Source: Diadema setosum (taxonomy: Eukaryota; Echinodermata; Echinoidea; Diadematoida; Diadematidae). From it: a stretch of 64,000 nt of DNA. Positions 34,966-47,339 of this stretch are shown piece by piece. How positions within the stretch are numbered: the first letter of the stretch is position 1; each line of letters starts with the position of its first letter. Below the pieces are notes generated by a model that saw only the letters and a list, made by a program, of their open reading frames with translations, was not told the origin of the DNA and searched no databases. Position numbers and translations under genes: made by a program. The stretch lies in assembly GCA_033980235.1 (NCBI GenBank), contig CM067072.1:18045047-18109046 (forward strand). Direction: 5' to 3'.

Positions 34966-35059
34966 AAACTAAAAAAGCACTCTCAGAGCGCAGACCTCCG
35001 TCAAGCATGCAGCTCATTTCCACCATTGATCATGTTCTTCGATAGAAAATTAAAAAGAA

Positions 35060-35235
35060 GGGATTGTGAAATTATCTTGTGTAAATTAAATATGGCGGGG
35101 TCTAAGACTCTTCATATGGCTGCGTACTACAGGCCTCATGAAAATGACGAAGAGAGTCTTGCAGAGCTTCAGCGATCCCTGTCTAAATTAAATCGCGATC
35201 ATATGGTAGTCATCGAGGCGGTGATTTCATTCTAC
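35060..35235 (+). pseudogene. Non-LTR retrotransposon endonuclease scrap
   Basis: Within an open frame starting at 34948, residues 40-90 read CEIILCKLNMAGSKTLHMAAYYRPH, then ESLAELQRSLSKLN. This matches the middle of APE endonucleases (strand before YYRPH plus the following helix). The catalytic GDFN motif does not follow. It is a short insertion remnant inside the TU-like element, different from the copy at 1-1056. Confidence 0.6.
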
Positions 35236-36078
35236 CTGGATGGGATTGGATTGGATTTTCTTACTGTTGTTGTATAACGAGAAAACAACATCATTTTCGG
35301 TGGCTGAATCTACCAATCTTTAGCAACACACCATGTTGATAGATTTACTACGTTAAACATAATGGAATCTGACTTCGGGAGCAACAGCTAAGTTTGAAAG
35401 GCATCAAACATTTACATTTTTTCGCCTGCGGATTCGTTCGACAATGATTGAAAAAATCCCATGGCAAACTATTGGTTTTTACTCTCACTTGAACAGTTTA
35501 TTGCAAAAGTTCGTCTCCAGTTTTAATAAGCATAAGTTTGTTAAGTGACCACAAAGTGTTCATTAAACTTCGAGATATTTGTTTTTGCGCCATGTGATAC
35601 TTGAACAATGTTATAAAATATTTTGCAAGAGCTTACTTATGTCTGCCGATACATCTGCTGTAATAGTTTTTTTTTTTTTTTTGCGTTTTGTATTTTTATT
35701 TCTTCATTATGTCGTGATCAGGCCTTGTGAAATAAATAGCCTCCTACGAAACCTGAATGTGAGAAAATAACATAGAACAGGTGAAAAATTAGCGGTTTGC
35801 TTCGACTACTGAAGATATCTCGTTTACTTCTTTACACTAAACAGTCAAAAATTGAAAAATAATGACAATATACTAGCCTGGACGTGAGCGGAATTCGTTT
35901 GTGTAAGAGTGTGTATGTGAGAGTATGTATATCTGCGTATAGAAGTATATATGTTTATACCAAAAGTGGGTTCGTGAGTGTGTGTGTGTGATAACTTCAT
36001 TGGGCGAAACAACATAGGATTATACTGTTTAAGGGTTTTGCAGCATTGTTGGAACCCCCTTATAATGATAGATAATAG

Positions 36079-36095
36079 TAATAAAGATAATAATG

Positions 36096-36138
<43 letters not shown>

Positions 36139-36143
36139 TAATG

Positions 36144-36192
<49 letters not shown>

Positions 36193-36207
36193 TAATAATA
36201 ATAATAA
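36079..36207. repeat. (AAT)n microsatellite
   Basis: About 125 bases of AAT/ATA units with occasional GAT and AAC variants, in the middle of the TU-like element near the right arm. It produces poly-Asn and poly-Ile illusions in translation. Confidence 0.95.
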
Positions 36208-36420
36208 AATTTTCCCATAGGCCTACTAGGCTCTTAGCTGGTTTATTATTCCTCTGAACGGACAGATTACGCCACTGCACTTGAACCAAACTCAGAATAA
36301 TGAGAGTGCTCTAATCTTTTTAAAACATAATTCAATAAATATTCTTCAAACCTGCAGTTGGAATTTGATAATTCGATACAGTTTGCTCTGGCTAGGTTAT
36401 CAATCAAAACCTCTTCATAC

Positions 36421-36797
36421 GTTTATCTCTGACGAAATCACTCTCATTATTTCTGACATTTTACCTCTGACATTTTTACCTCTGACATTTTTACCTCTGC
36501 CATTTTTATCGCTGACATTATCACCTCTGCCATTTATACCTCTGCCATTTTTACCTCTGTCATTTTTACCCCTGCCATTTTTATCCCTGCCATTTTTACC
36601 TCTGCCATTTTTATCTCTGCCATTTTTACCTCTGCCATTTTTACCCCTGCCATTTTTACCCCTGCCATTTTTACCTCTGCCTTTTTTACCTCTGCCATTT
36701 TTACCTCTGCCATTTTTACCCCTGCCATTTTTACCTCTGCCATTTTTACCTCTGCCTTTTTTACCTCTGCCATTTTTACCCCTGCCATTTTTACCTG
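36421..36797 (-). repeat. 15-bp minisatellite, right arm
   Basis: About 25 copies of TCTGCCATTTTTACC, the exact reverse complement of the left-arm unit. The innermost copies (36421-36530) are decayed with GAC for GCC. The outermost run is almost uniform. Confidence 0.95.
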
Positions 36798-39700
36798 GCA
36801 CCGAAATAAAAGAAACCTAGATATTGAAGTAATTTACTAAAACGTGAAAATAATAAGATTAACCACGATAATCATACGTGGAAATTGACAGGTATATGAT
36901 AAAGGGCTTCAAATATCACGTACTGTGAATAAGTTTACTAACAAATTCAATATTGAATATTGAGGCATGGACATGATCTTCCGTGACACAACATCTTCAT
37001 AAAATAATTGCATTTAATACAGGGATATACAATTATATATAAAATTACGCCGTAAAGTTTTGCCTTAAGAAAACAATAATTTGGACAAATTTCGCAATAG
37101 AATAGACTAGCGGTCATCTAGTAACCCTAGTCGCGGCAGCTAGCTGAAGGGCGTGAAGTTATCAGGAAGGTAAGCATTCTCTCCTAATCTGGATACAAAA
37201 AAAAAAAACACTTTAATGTGCACACTCACGATAGTATTTGGTGGCCCGAACATTATTATTTCTATTTAAAAAAAAAAAAAAGGCTGCCGGCAGTATCGAG
37301 CTTTGTATAATATGTATACTATCTATAGTAAATGGATCAAGTACAGTATGCGTTGTGATTGGTTGGATTGTATCGCGTGATCGTGCAAAAATTCGGTATA
37401 GTGCACGGTGATGCCTATGTACCGAAACAGCATGCCTGCACTTAAATTGTCTACGCTCAGTCTAATACGCAGCGGAGGATGGAGGACAGGGCCTTTCAGA
37501 GTAACATATGCTCAGAACACTGGACGCAGATAGTATGCAGTTTAATGTGCAAGTCTGGTCACCGCTATGCACCGGCTGTACGGTAAAATATGATTATCGT
37601 TCTACTCTGCTGCACGAAACCAAAAGTAGAGTCTAGATCTAGTAAGGCCTAGATCTAGTGGGGTCTAAACCTGCGGTAAAAGCATGTACAGGGGTCTATT
37701 TACTATAACAGTTAGTGCACGTCCTATTGATGCACCAGTATTGGACTATAATAATTCCATAACGAACGAATGAAGTTTTAAGGGACAACAGGTATGGTCA
37801 AATTAGAACCATGCTTCAAATCGTCTGTTCTTTGTCTGCTGGAGATTCACTCTCGGTGACTTCGGATGACTGATATCTGAAAATTTGAGGTTAAAAATAG
37901 CGATTCATCTATTTACTCTTTTGAAGTAAATGACATGAGTTTATACAGAAAAGTATCTTATCTAGTGACAATTTCATATATGATTCAACAAATTGTATTT
38001 CATGAGGGGAAATTAATCTAAATTAAAATAAAAGTTGACACACAGTCCTCCCAGAATCTGACCAAGACATAACATGAAACTCTCATTAATGGTAACGACA
38101 CATTTAGTGAGGGCAAGGCACAGAAAACAACTCTTTTTCATATTTGACGAAAATAACATCCTAACTTACCTTCGAAATGTTTCATATTAGCGCAATATAT
38201 GGAAATCAGTTAATCATATTTTTTTATGTAGTACCCGAATTCTAAATCTCTGCCTTATACAACTTTTCTTTTATAATTCATTAGGCGTACATTCAGCGAG
38301 TATGAGGAAAAAAAACCTAAATAAAACAAAACGAAACCCGAACATTCATGTTGGTCTTTTCAACCCCACAACCTCAGTACTTCGACAACATTTCACAATA
38401 ACTTATCTATTGAGAGTCACAATTTATCACAAGGAGATAATTATTCGTATCATTATTCTCATGAAATGAGTCATAACTTGATTCGGGCTCTCGATATTCA
38501 TGTTCTTCACCTATTTCCTGATTTCCTTGAAAACGTAGACACTCTTCTTGGAATCCTTTCGTCAAACAGAGGCTGGCATTCAGTTAATGCCTTTTAGCTT
38601 GCCATGATGGAAGGAAATTTCCCCTGGCAGTTGACACAGCGATCAAAACCGGACTTTATCTGAGTGTTTATGCATATTTGTGCAGTTGAGTGCACCGGGG
38701 CGTGTGTAGACATGCCGTACGAAGGCTTACCTCCATCTCCCTCGTCAAACTATGAGATACGCCTTTTGCCATAGGTTGAAACCCCTGCACGACTTCTGTA
38801 GATCATATTATATCATGCGACATCTGAATTGGATTTCATCGTTAAGAAGAGTCATCAAAATCACTAAAAGCTTGATAATTCTATGATTCCACGCACACTG
38901 CTCAACGAATCAGCTTATGCCACTGACCCTTAATCCATCAAGGTTTTCTATGAACACGCATAGAAGTGTTACCAAGCTGACAAATGTGTATGTGAAATGA
39001 TGCAAATATGGCTGAGCTTATTCTGACTTTTTTTTTTTGCTTCTCTAGAAGAGGAAGAAGAAGACGGAAAAAGAAGAAGAAAATAGACCATATTTTTTTT
39101 ATAGTATCAAAGATGCTTTAGATAGGTCCTACCATATTTCTGGTCAATGTGTTATAGCAAGTACAGTGCCATTCTCCTCGGAGATCATCTTGCTATGTTT
39201 TAAAAACTTTTACTCAAGGTTATGGTTTTATTTTTTTTTTATTTCATTTCGTTTTGTAAGATTTGTGTACATGCCAACGATTGTCTTGTTGCGCGATGAC
39301 ATCATTTGATCAAATTTGTTTAGTGCGACCTTATCAGCACTAGGACTGTTTTGTGAAGAAAAACAAGAACATTTCAATTTTGTGGAATTCCATCATTTCA
39401 TTAATAATACTATTTTTCCATTCATTGCAACCGAAGTGATCATGCAGTTTTCCTTTAAGCAAATATTCTTGCTCAACCCATCATTATTACCACTGCTTCA
39501 GATTTAGCCTCGACCTTCCTTTCATGTTTGTTGCATGTAACAGGTATGAGACAGTGATTTATCCTCATTAAGATAACATCTTAGTTTAGATGGAAATGCC
39601 ACTCTGAAGCGTGCCACATTAGGGCATAGCATAAACCAACGTAGATGTTGAAGTATTGATTGATTTGTATGCTTTGTCATCGTGATTGTAAAGATGAAAG

Positions 39701-40553
39701 GGCGTAAGTCTAACAAAGACAAACAACAAGAACTATTCTCATTTACAGCATAGTCAGCGTCAGTTCTATCTTGAAGGGTTATACACTACCCACCATTTAT
39801 TTCCACCCTTCTCTAATTCGTCTGTCTATACCTCAACACCCTCGATGATATATGCTGAAGCGGGAATAATTAGTACCATCGCGGATATCAACGACTGATT
39901 GATATTTGCCGAACAATTATGTTTGGAGCGTATCAGGAGAACAATCATCTTTTCCTTGGCCAGGGCAAAGCCACTCGTGTCGACACAAATCACGTCCCAA
40001 GGCGTTTAGTTATTGGGCGATGTGAGAGATGGCTGAGGTCTTCACTCATACAAAACACTATTCCAAACATGGCAGACAGATAAACAAGAGAGAGATAAGG
40101 GGGAGGAAGGGAGAGATGCAGAGGAGACAGAGAGAGAAAAAAAAAACCAAGAAAGATACGAATATATTAATGTCAACAGAGTGGTTGAGATCAAATCCTG
40201 TCAGTGTTTTTTATCCTTTCTATGCAGTGCATTCATACGCATACATACTGGCAATGACACATTACACCTCCGAATGCGTGTGTACGTTCACAATAACTTA
40301 ATACACATTTAAAAAAAAAAAGTCATATTGAAAATACAAAAACATTGAAATGGGTCATTCATCGTAATGTAGTAAGTGCAGCAATCTTTTGCTGGTACGA
40401 AAGGTTATATGGATAATTGGACAGAATTGGAAAGATACAGACCAGTCACAGAGACACAGTATAATTCAATTTTCGAAATTTGGTAAAACATCAAATTATA
40501 GACATATCATTTATTATATATCGTATGATTATATCAGTCATTCTTAAGAAAAA

Positions 40554-40556
<3 letters not shown>

Positions 40557-40586
<30 letters not shown>
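40557..40586. repeat. (TA)n microsatellite
   Basis: About 30 bases of TA dinucleotides. Confidence 0.92.
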
Positions 40587-40589
<3 letters not shown>

Positions 40590-42711
40590 TAAGGTTTCTG
40601 TTAAGAAGTGCTGAGATATTATGATAATAATGTATAATATATTTAGCTACAAATATCACCCTCCCTCACTCACAACAGTATATGATATGTATATTATCTA
40701 TATGTGTGTATGTGTGTGTAGAAATTTGTGTGGTGTGCGTGTGTGTGTGTGGTTGTGTAAATTGTCAGACAGACATAAAGCGTGGAGGGAATTGTAGGAA
40801 AAGGAAAAGGCATGTTTTGCCTCCGCTAAAATAATGAATACGTGCGAGGCAACTCTCCCCAACACAGGTGTATGCAAGGCTTATCAAGACAGCGAAGGCA
40901 AATAAAAGAAACAATGTGCAACGAGATCATACTATGCGGCTTATGACTTCAAGAAACGTGCATCTTCTATGACTGAACCCTCACACTCGCCTCAACAAGT
41001 TCTGTCCACCGGAAAGAAAGGTTTCTATGGACACTAAGTAACGCCAGGTATCAAACATTCTCTGTAGGGTTACCTTTCCATATACGAATTGAAAGTATTT
41101 AATCGGATTAAATAAACAAACAGGTTTCCCTAACAACGCTCGGGATAACTCTCTTTTAAAAGGTACTTGAATGCAACAAAACTGGTATTGCCGTGGTTTT
41201 ATTTGGAGTATGTTTTTCATTTTCGGTCTGAAATGATATCAGAAGGAGTGCTATCACGGTATATGTATACTTGTGTATCCGTATCTGTGTATTTGCGCCT
41301 GATTATCACTGTCGACTGTTGGGTAATATGTCTACTGCTGATGTAGCTGCAGTGCCGAAATCTACGTCTATCTCTGTAGTTTAACAAATGCCATATAGGA
41401 CACATGCTCTAAATATACAAAAGTAGGATTTCACTCCAGGCCATATCGAGGGTGTTTGTTGTTGTTTTGACTTGTTTTTGTTTCTTCCGGCGTTCTTGTT
41501 TTGTTTTTTTGTTTTTTTGTCCTCTCAAAGAACTTGAACATTATCATAGTTCAACAGGTGTAAAAGTGGCCCAAACACCACTATTTTTCCACTATTTTCT
41601 AACATACTCGCACATTATCTGATTTCTTCACCCCTTTGAGACATGTGATTTTGAATTGAAGTCTCTTCATTTTTAGGAGCAAAGCCAGCGGGGGACATGC
41701 TATCCGCTTCTTGAAAGAGAACAATATCTGGCATTTGCATTGCCACGGCGACCGTCTCCGGATCATCGCCTAAATGATAACACTTTGTGGCAGATTAATG
41801 CATTGAATTAATTAGGCGGTGCGCTTTCCTGCAAGACACTCATTGATTAGATTTGCTTAGGCGCTTTGCAGCATGCGTAAACCACCACTACAATCGTATC
41901 ATACAAACCCAGTTCCCAAGTTCGTGGCAACAACAGGAAAAGAAAATGATACAGAGATACCCCTCTCCATCCAAGCGAGTAGGATGTCCTGACAAAATAA
42001 TAATAAGGAGAAAAAAAAAGGAAAAGATTTTTGTGAGAGGCGAGTTTTGAATCTACCTGAGTGACGTTTTCACATATATTTATAAATATTCTCAATAATG
42101 ATCATCAAATCTGTACGTAGTAGAACAAAAGCTGTCAAGTGTTTATACGGTGACTTCTGCCTCAAATAATGCACCTTATAAAGCTAGGCAAAATCTTTGT
42201 ATTCAGTGTGCATCCATCACACCCTCATTGACATCAATGCCGCCTTGTTATGTAAGGTTTTCTCCTGGCAGACCGAACAATATAAAGAAAAATCACAATT
42301 ACGCCCTTGTTGAGCGAGAGTATACATGTTTGATTTGTGTAAAAGAAGGAGGTGGGGCAAAGAAGCGGACTCATCGACGTAGATTCCAGCGGCCATACGA
42401 ATGCCAAGCACGCGTTGTCTCCCGCTCCTCAGGGGTTAGCTTCTGGAGGAAGTCCACGAACGTTGAAGTACCCGTCAAGCATCCAATCGAAAAATGACAA
42501 GAACGTCATTCAGGGAAGGGACAAGTGTAGTTGGTTGGCTAAAAAATAGATTACTCCGGCTCCATTTTCATTCTATTTCTTCAAGCTTCTTTCCTTTCCT
42601 TTCTTTTGTGACTTTGTCTAGAGTAGGAGGAGCTCTATTCAATCTTGTGACACTTTTTAAGTTATAGGAGATAGCCTGAAGACTGTTTCGCTTTAAGTTT
42701 CACATCAGGAA

Positions 42712-42838
42712 ACACACACACACACACACACACACATGCACACACTCTTACGTGCATACATACACACACATGCACACGCACACGCACACACCTGTGCGTG
42801 CACACATACACAAACATCCACACGCACACACATACCCA
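42712..42838. repeat. (CA)n microsatellite, decaying
   Basis: A pure CA tract of about 24 bases followed by about 100 bases of CA-rich imperfect repeat. Confidence 0.9.
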
Positions 42839-43046
42839 CACAAGAAATAGATGCTTTCGAATTACAACTCGCATGCCAGTAATAAAAATAATAACTGAGT
42901 CGTATATTCAACCTGAACGTTGAAAGGTTACTGCCATTACACTCAGAAACACACTAACCGAAAGGCACCATCCATGCACAATAAATGTGTAGTTCTGAAC
43001 AAACATAGTGATACCTAATTCCCTAATTCCTAGGAAAAACTCGTCA

Positions 43047-43292
43047 ATTGCAACTATAACTGACAAATTGCCCTTCATCGACATAAATACACACCGATCA
43101 TTCAGTATTTTTAGTCATAGCTATGAGAAGAACCATTGGCTTAGATACTTGAGTGGGATTCAAACCCGCAACCTCTTGATTGCCAGACAGACGCCATATC
43201 CACAAGACGTATATCCAGCTTCCGTCCGATAGCCAGTGATATATTCCGTGTGTATGTACGTTGATGAAGGGCAATTTGTGAATCAGTTGCAA
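43047..43292. mobile_element. Foldback enclosing a tRNA-like segment
   Basis: Arms 43047-43096 and 43245-43292 are inverted copies sharing ATTGCAACT, ACAAATTGCCCTTCATC and TACACAC. Between them, on the minus strand, 43140-43222 looks like a tRNA-derived SINE head: an A-box-like GTCTTGTGGATATGG and a B-box-like GGGTTTGAATCCC at about tRNA spacing. Either a SINE landed between two MITE arms or this is a composite element. I could not fold a clean cloverleaf, so I do not call a functional tRNA. Confidence 0.55.
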
Positions 43293-45760
43293 TAAAAACA
43301 ACTCGACGCAATAATCATTAAAGTCTTTAATTCTTAACCATTTGGTTTCATTCACTTCGATATATCATTAATTTGATTCTTAATCATTTTGTTTCAATAC
43401 ATCATGGTAGCAAGAAAACTCTAAATGAACATAACTACAAATTGGCAGTATATGATATAGTCAATAGTAAAATAATGTTACGGTAACAAGGCAAATAACA
43501 AATATAATGGAGACTACATAAAACCAAGTTTCTTTGATTGCCAGTCTCATTACATCCTGAATTGGTGTTTTAGTATATTAAGGGGACCGGGCAGACAAAT
43601 ACTGAGCCATCGTTGTGTTTTTTATATTTTCATTGTGTTGTTGTTGTTATGTTTTGTTTTCGTCGACTTGACCTCAAAGAGGAAGCGCATTAGACACAGT
43701 CACTGTCAGAGAATATCGTTGATGGAGTGAGGTGAAAAAAAAGCAAATAGGTCGGGGATATCTGCCTGCCTCGCGATGATGTAAAGAAATAAGAAGGGTG
43801 TGGAGGGAAGGGGGGGGGGGGGATGAGACAAGTAGAAGAAATGGGAGGGCTTACAGTCTGTGGGAGAACAGTTCAGATGAAGAGGAGTATTTCACTAGCT
43901 TTAGCATCAGCCTTTTATAGACACTGTACGCAAGAATAATGAAGGGTAGCGGCTGACCACTAGGAGGTAAAAAGGAAAATGAGTGCACTTCCTTCCATAC
44001 AGTCAAACTCCGTCTTAACTGTGCGCTCAGACAGACGATACTGACTATATCTCTTCCCCTTTTTGGATGTCAGCTCCTGTGATATTTTGAAGTGCATTTT
44101 CACACGATGACAAAGTTACCGGTAACTGAAGGAAGTAGAGTAAAATGAAGCCCACGCGGAATGGTGTAGTTGTCATAACATGTAAGAAGTTCATGGGATT
44201 ATAAATTTTACATTGTCTCACTGAGTATAGTGGTATTGGTGATAACCATACACAGGAATGGGGCTGAAATTCTGAGAAATTCTGAGGTTACAAATTTAAG
44301 TGTTTTTTTTTTTTCATGATTTTCCCATTGGTTTGTGGATAATAAATATCAGGTTTCTGGTTAAAAACAATAAACCAGCTACAACCCTTTCCCTTTGAAA
44401 GTCATCATTACCGGTAATTGTAACGGAACACATAGTTCGATCAGAGGGATATATTGGTGGACAAAACATTTGAAGCTTTAACATCGCAAATTGTTGATCC
44501 GATTTCATTCCGTCGGATATAACGAGTGGGATTGTATATAGCAGTCTCTTTATCAACCTGGAGAAATCTCTGTCTATACCCTTTATTTCTCATTTTTCAA
44601 AAACACAGACATCCTTTTTTTTTCATACAGTTTGTCTATGCTTGGTGAACATTTGCTAATTAGATTTTGAAAATGTATATTCTGGAGTATAGTAGCATTT
44701 GTTGAACTGAACTCATGTATGTAATCTGACGACAATAATTTGATGTTGTTCCTCGCGATAGACTACGTGATATTCACTACAACTAAACAACGAGCAAGTA
44801 TCCCCGAGAGGGCGAAAAGAAGCGTTTGGAGAAGATGTATGTCGTGTCATGGATCAATCTACACGATTTTATGATTCATGCAAATCAATAGCATCCACCG
44901 AATTGGTATTACGCGTTATAGTAATACGTTCATATTCAAGGCATTCTTTTCTGATAACATTCCAATACGTTACATTGCAGACGAGCAATGGAGTAGCAAG
45001 CAATGATTTATAATGGCATTTTTCAATTCAATGCAGCTTACGGCTATCAATCATAATTCATTTTCATCCAAGAAAAAGGAAAAAATCATACAGAGTATGC
45101 ATTTTACAAATCATATTGTTTTAACAATTTCAGAGAGATAAGTTAAGTATAAGGTAAATTATACACGAGCATATTACAAAATATATTATGTGTACAAATG
45201 AATGGAATGATAAGAGAAACAATGTATACTTTGCAAGATTGATGGACAGGTAAACACATTGGTAAAAAAGAGTGTTACACTAAACAGCAGAGCTGACTCA
45301 TTGAATATTGTGTAAATATATAGCTATCTGTGTACAGGTAGAATATAACTGTTAAATGTAATGCAGGTTATACCAACAGCAGAGGATATACATTACGAAT
45401 AAGCTATCAGTGTTACGGCCGAGTCACTATTCATCGAACCGCATGTATATCTACCAGGAAAATATGGCGACGAGAACAATAATGCATTCATGCACACACA
45501 CATAACACATGATTGCACACACACATATATAAAACCTGCACACATAGACAAAAGACATGATATTTTGCCAAGAAGAGAGAACAAAAAGGCATTGCAAAAC
45601 ATCGAAGAACAAGAAGAAAGGAGAAGGACAGAGAAGAAAGAAGAGAGGTCCGTATAATAGAACACACTGCTCCATCATCAGGACAAGACAGTAAAAGCAC
45701 GGATGCTATTACTCAATCACTTTCATTATCTGGTGTTGTATGTAGAAAACACGCATTACG
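43293..45760. other. Unassigned noncoding sequence
   Basis: A G-run at about 43811-43822 and AT-rich sequence. No gene or clear repeat. Confidence 0.5.
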
Positions 45761-45764
45761 TTAA

Positions 45765-46124
45765 AGGTCCTGTTTACCTTTGGGAGCAGTGATTTTAAAA
45801 ATGTTCAAGATATCACTTTTGATGCATATGTGTCCAGGTCAGTTGTATCACAAAACAGCCTACCATGAAATCTTTTGCAATACAGCCTAAAATATACGGA
45901 GATATCACTATTATTCTCATTAAACCATAACTGTAGACGGTTTAGTCTGGAAACATTTTTATTATAACTATTGTTCACATTTTGTATATCTTACAATACT
46001 TAACATCGATTATACTGGTTCAAAATTTTACATTGGTTGTTTTTATTCCTAACTCACATTTCAAAACTATTTTGAAGCACTAATGCTGGGTTTTGGTTTC
46101 ATCTGCAAATGGTAAATTATGCCT
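45765..46124. mobile_element. TTAA-flanked MITE
   Basis: TTAA at 45761-45764 and 46125-46128 flank ends AGGTCCTGTTTACCTTTGG and, reverse-complemented, AGGCATAATTTACCATTTG. The shared TTTACC word at the same distance from both ends supports paired termini. This is the same duplication type as 14027-14488 but a different family. No coding sequence. Confidence 0.5.
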
Positions 46125-46128
46125 TTAA

Positions 46129-47165
46129 TGCAATGAACCAAGGACATTCTTTTTATCTGTAATCTAAGTATTACAAGGTCTGGGTCCAGTATAAACAAAT
46201 GTGTGTGTGTGTGTACGTGTGTGTGTGCGTGTTTTGTTTTTGTTTTTGTTGTTGTTGATTTTGGAGGGGAGCTCTTCATAAGGGAAGATGAAATTCATAT
46301 AATATTCTTAGTGGTTCTTAGATGGTTAGATGTAACAGAAAACAATACACTTTCTATTTTGTACTTCGGAAAGAAATATAACGGGTAATCATAAGCCGAG
46401 GTTCTTCGTGCCAAAAAAAAAAAAAAAATGCCTGATGGTCTATGTATGGACTCACTAAACATCACAAACGCATGGACATGCATCATGTTTATACACACAA
46501 AGACACGTAGCTACAGACAATAGACGGACGGACACAAACCCACACACATAATTATGTATATTCAAGTGTACATGCATATATTTTTATATACATATTTACG
46601 TTATTTTATTTATATCTATATAAACATACTTACATGCATATACATAACTGAAAACTGTAAAACCGTTATGAAACCTTTTGTACGATATCATAATGGTGGG
46701 ATACCTGCATTAGCCTACCTTTTCCACTGCAATTTGGAATTTGAAACCTATCCCCTGAAAACTAGGACAAAGAGCCTTTCTGTGTCATTCGTGCCTTCTC
46801 CTTTTCCTTTCCCCTATTGCTACAGGCTTACTAGAAAGGAGTATACAGCTTACAGTTGAAGAGAAGATTTTACATATGTCACTGAGATTTTATCTATTTT
46901 TCTATAATGCTTAGAAATGAAACAAAAACAAAATAATCTCAATCATCCATGTTTTGAAATTTCTCTCTTGATCTATGAGGCCTGTTTCCATTAATCGATG
47001 ATGACAAAGCGACATGTTATATACGGCTACTCACGTCGACACACAGTGTAAGATTGATGATAGCGTCATGATGTCAACAAATACCCCAAATCACAGGCGA
47101 GGAGCGGAACCAGAAAGTAACCGGAATTGTTCCGTGATTTTAGCATAATTACACGTTTGTTACGA
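46129..47165. other. Unassigned noncoding sequence
   Basis: A (GT)n tract at 46200-46230, an A-run near 46415-46429 and (TA)-rich sequence near 46555-46640. No gene. Confidence 0.5.
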
Positions 47166-47167
47166 AA

Positions 47168-47328
47168 TTGAGGAGCTGTAGTGGTCCAGTGGATAAGACC
47201 ATGGATTTTCAAGCGTAAAGTATATGGTTCGAGACCCTTGGATGCACCTGTTGTACCTATATGGGCAGAGCACTTCATCCTTATTTCCTAGTTCTTCGGA
47301 AAGTACCTAAAACCGTCAGTCCAGTGGT
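47168..47328 (+). mobile_element. tRNA-derived SINE
   Basis: The head carries GTAGTGGTCCAGTGGATAAG (A-box region) and GGTTCGAGACC (B box) about 40 bases later, the split RNA polymerase III promoter of tRNA genes. The body continues with GGGCAGAGCACTTCATCCTT and ACCTAAAACCGTCAGTCC, a style I remember from echinoderm SINEs. The head lacks a convincing cloverleaf, so it is not a tRNA gene. Confidence 0.65.
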
Positions 47329-47339
47329 TTCTTGAGTAC

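Larger units (their letters stand above)
34092..36805. mobile_element. TU-like foldback element with minisatellite inverted arms
   Basis: The left arm is about 18 tandem copies of the 15-mer GGTAAAAATGGCAGA (34099-34365). The right arm is about 25 copies of its reverse complement (about 36421-36797), more decayed toward the inside. Both arms end outward in TTCGGTG, and the flanking octamers ATTAAAGG and ATAAAAGA match at six of eight positions, compatible with an old 8-bp target duplication. From memory, sea urchin TU elements have outer inverted repeats built of tandem 15-bp units, which this mirrors. The ~2.05-kb middle holds repeat debris, not a transposase. Confidence 0.7.
36814..43046. 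other. Unassigned noncoding sequence
   Basis: A-runs near 37197 and 37268, a purine-rich GAAGAA tract at 39049-39082, a (TA)n tract at 40557-40586, (GT)n patches near 40703-40752 and a (CA)n tract from 42712. GTGGCCCGAA near 37240 recalls the CACTA-ended MITE. No gene seen. Confidence 0.5.

Noticed and set aside
35978..36289. Poly-Asn and poly-Ile/Leu proteins
   Set aside because: Translation of the (AAT)n microsatellite only.
34099..36797. CRISPR-like array from the regular 15-bp repeats
   Set aside because: There are no unique spacers; the repeats are directly tandem, and the host DNA is animal.
43140..43222. Functional tRNA gene on the minus strand
   Set aside because: A- and B-box-like words are present but I could not form acceptor and anticodon stems. 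It is better explained as SINE-derived.
47168..47240. Functional tRNA gene on the plus strand
   Set aside because: No convincing cloverleaf, and the sequence runs on into a SINE body.
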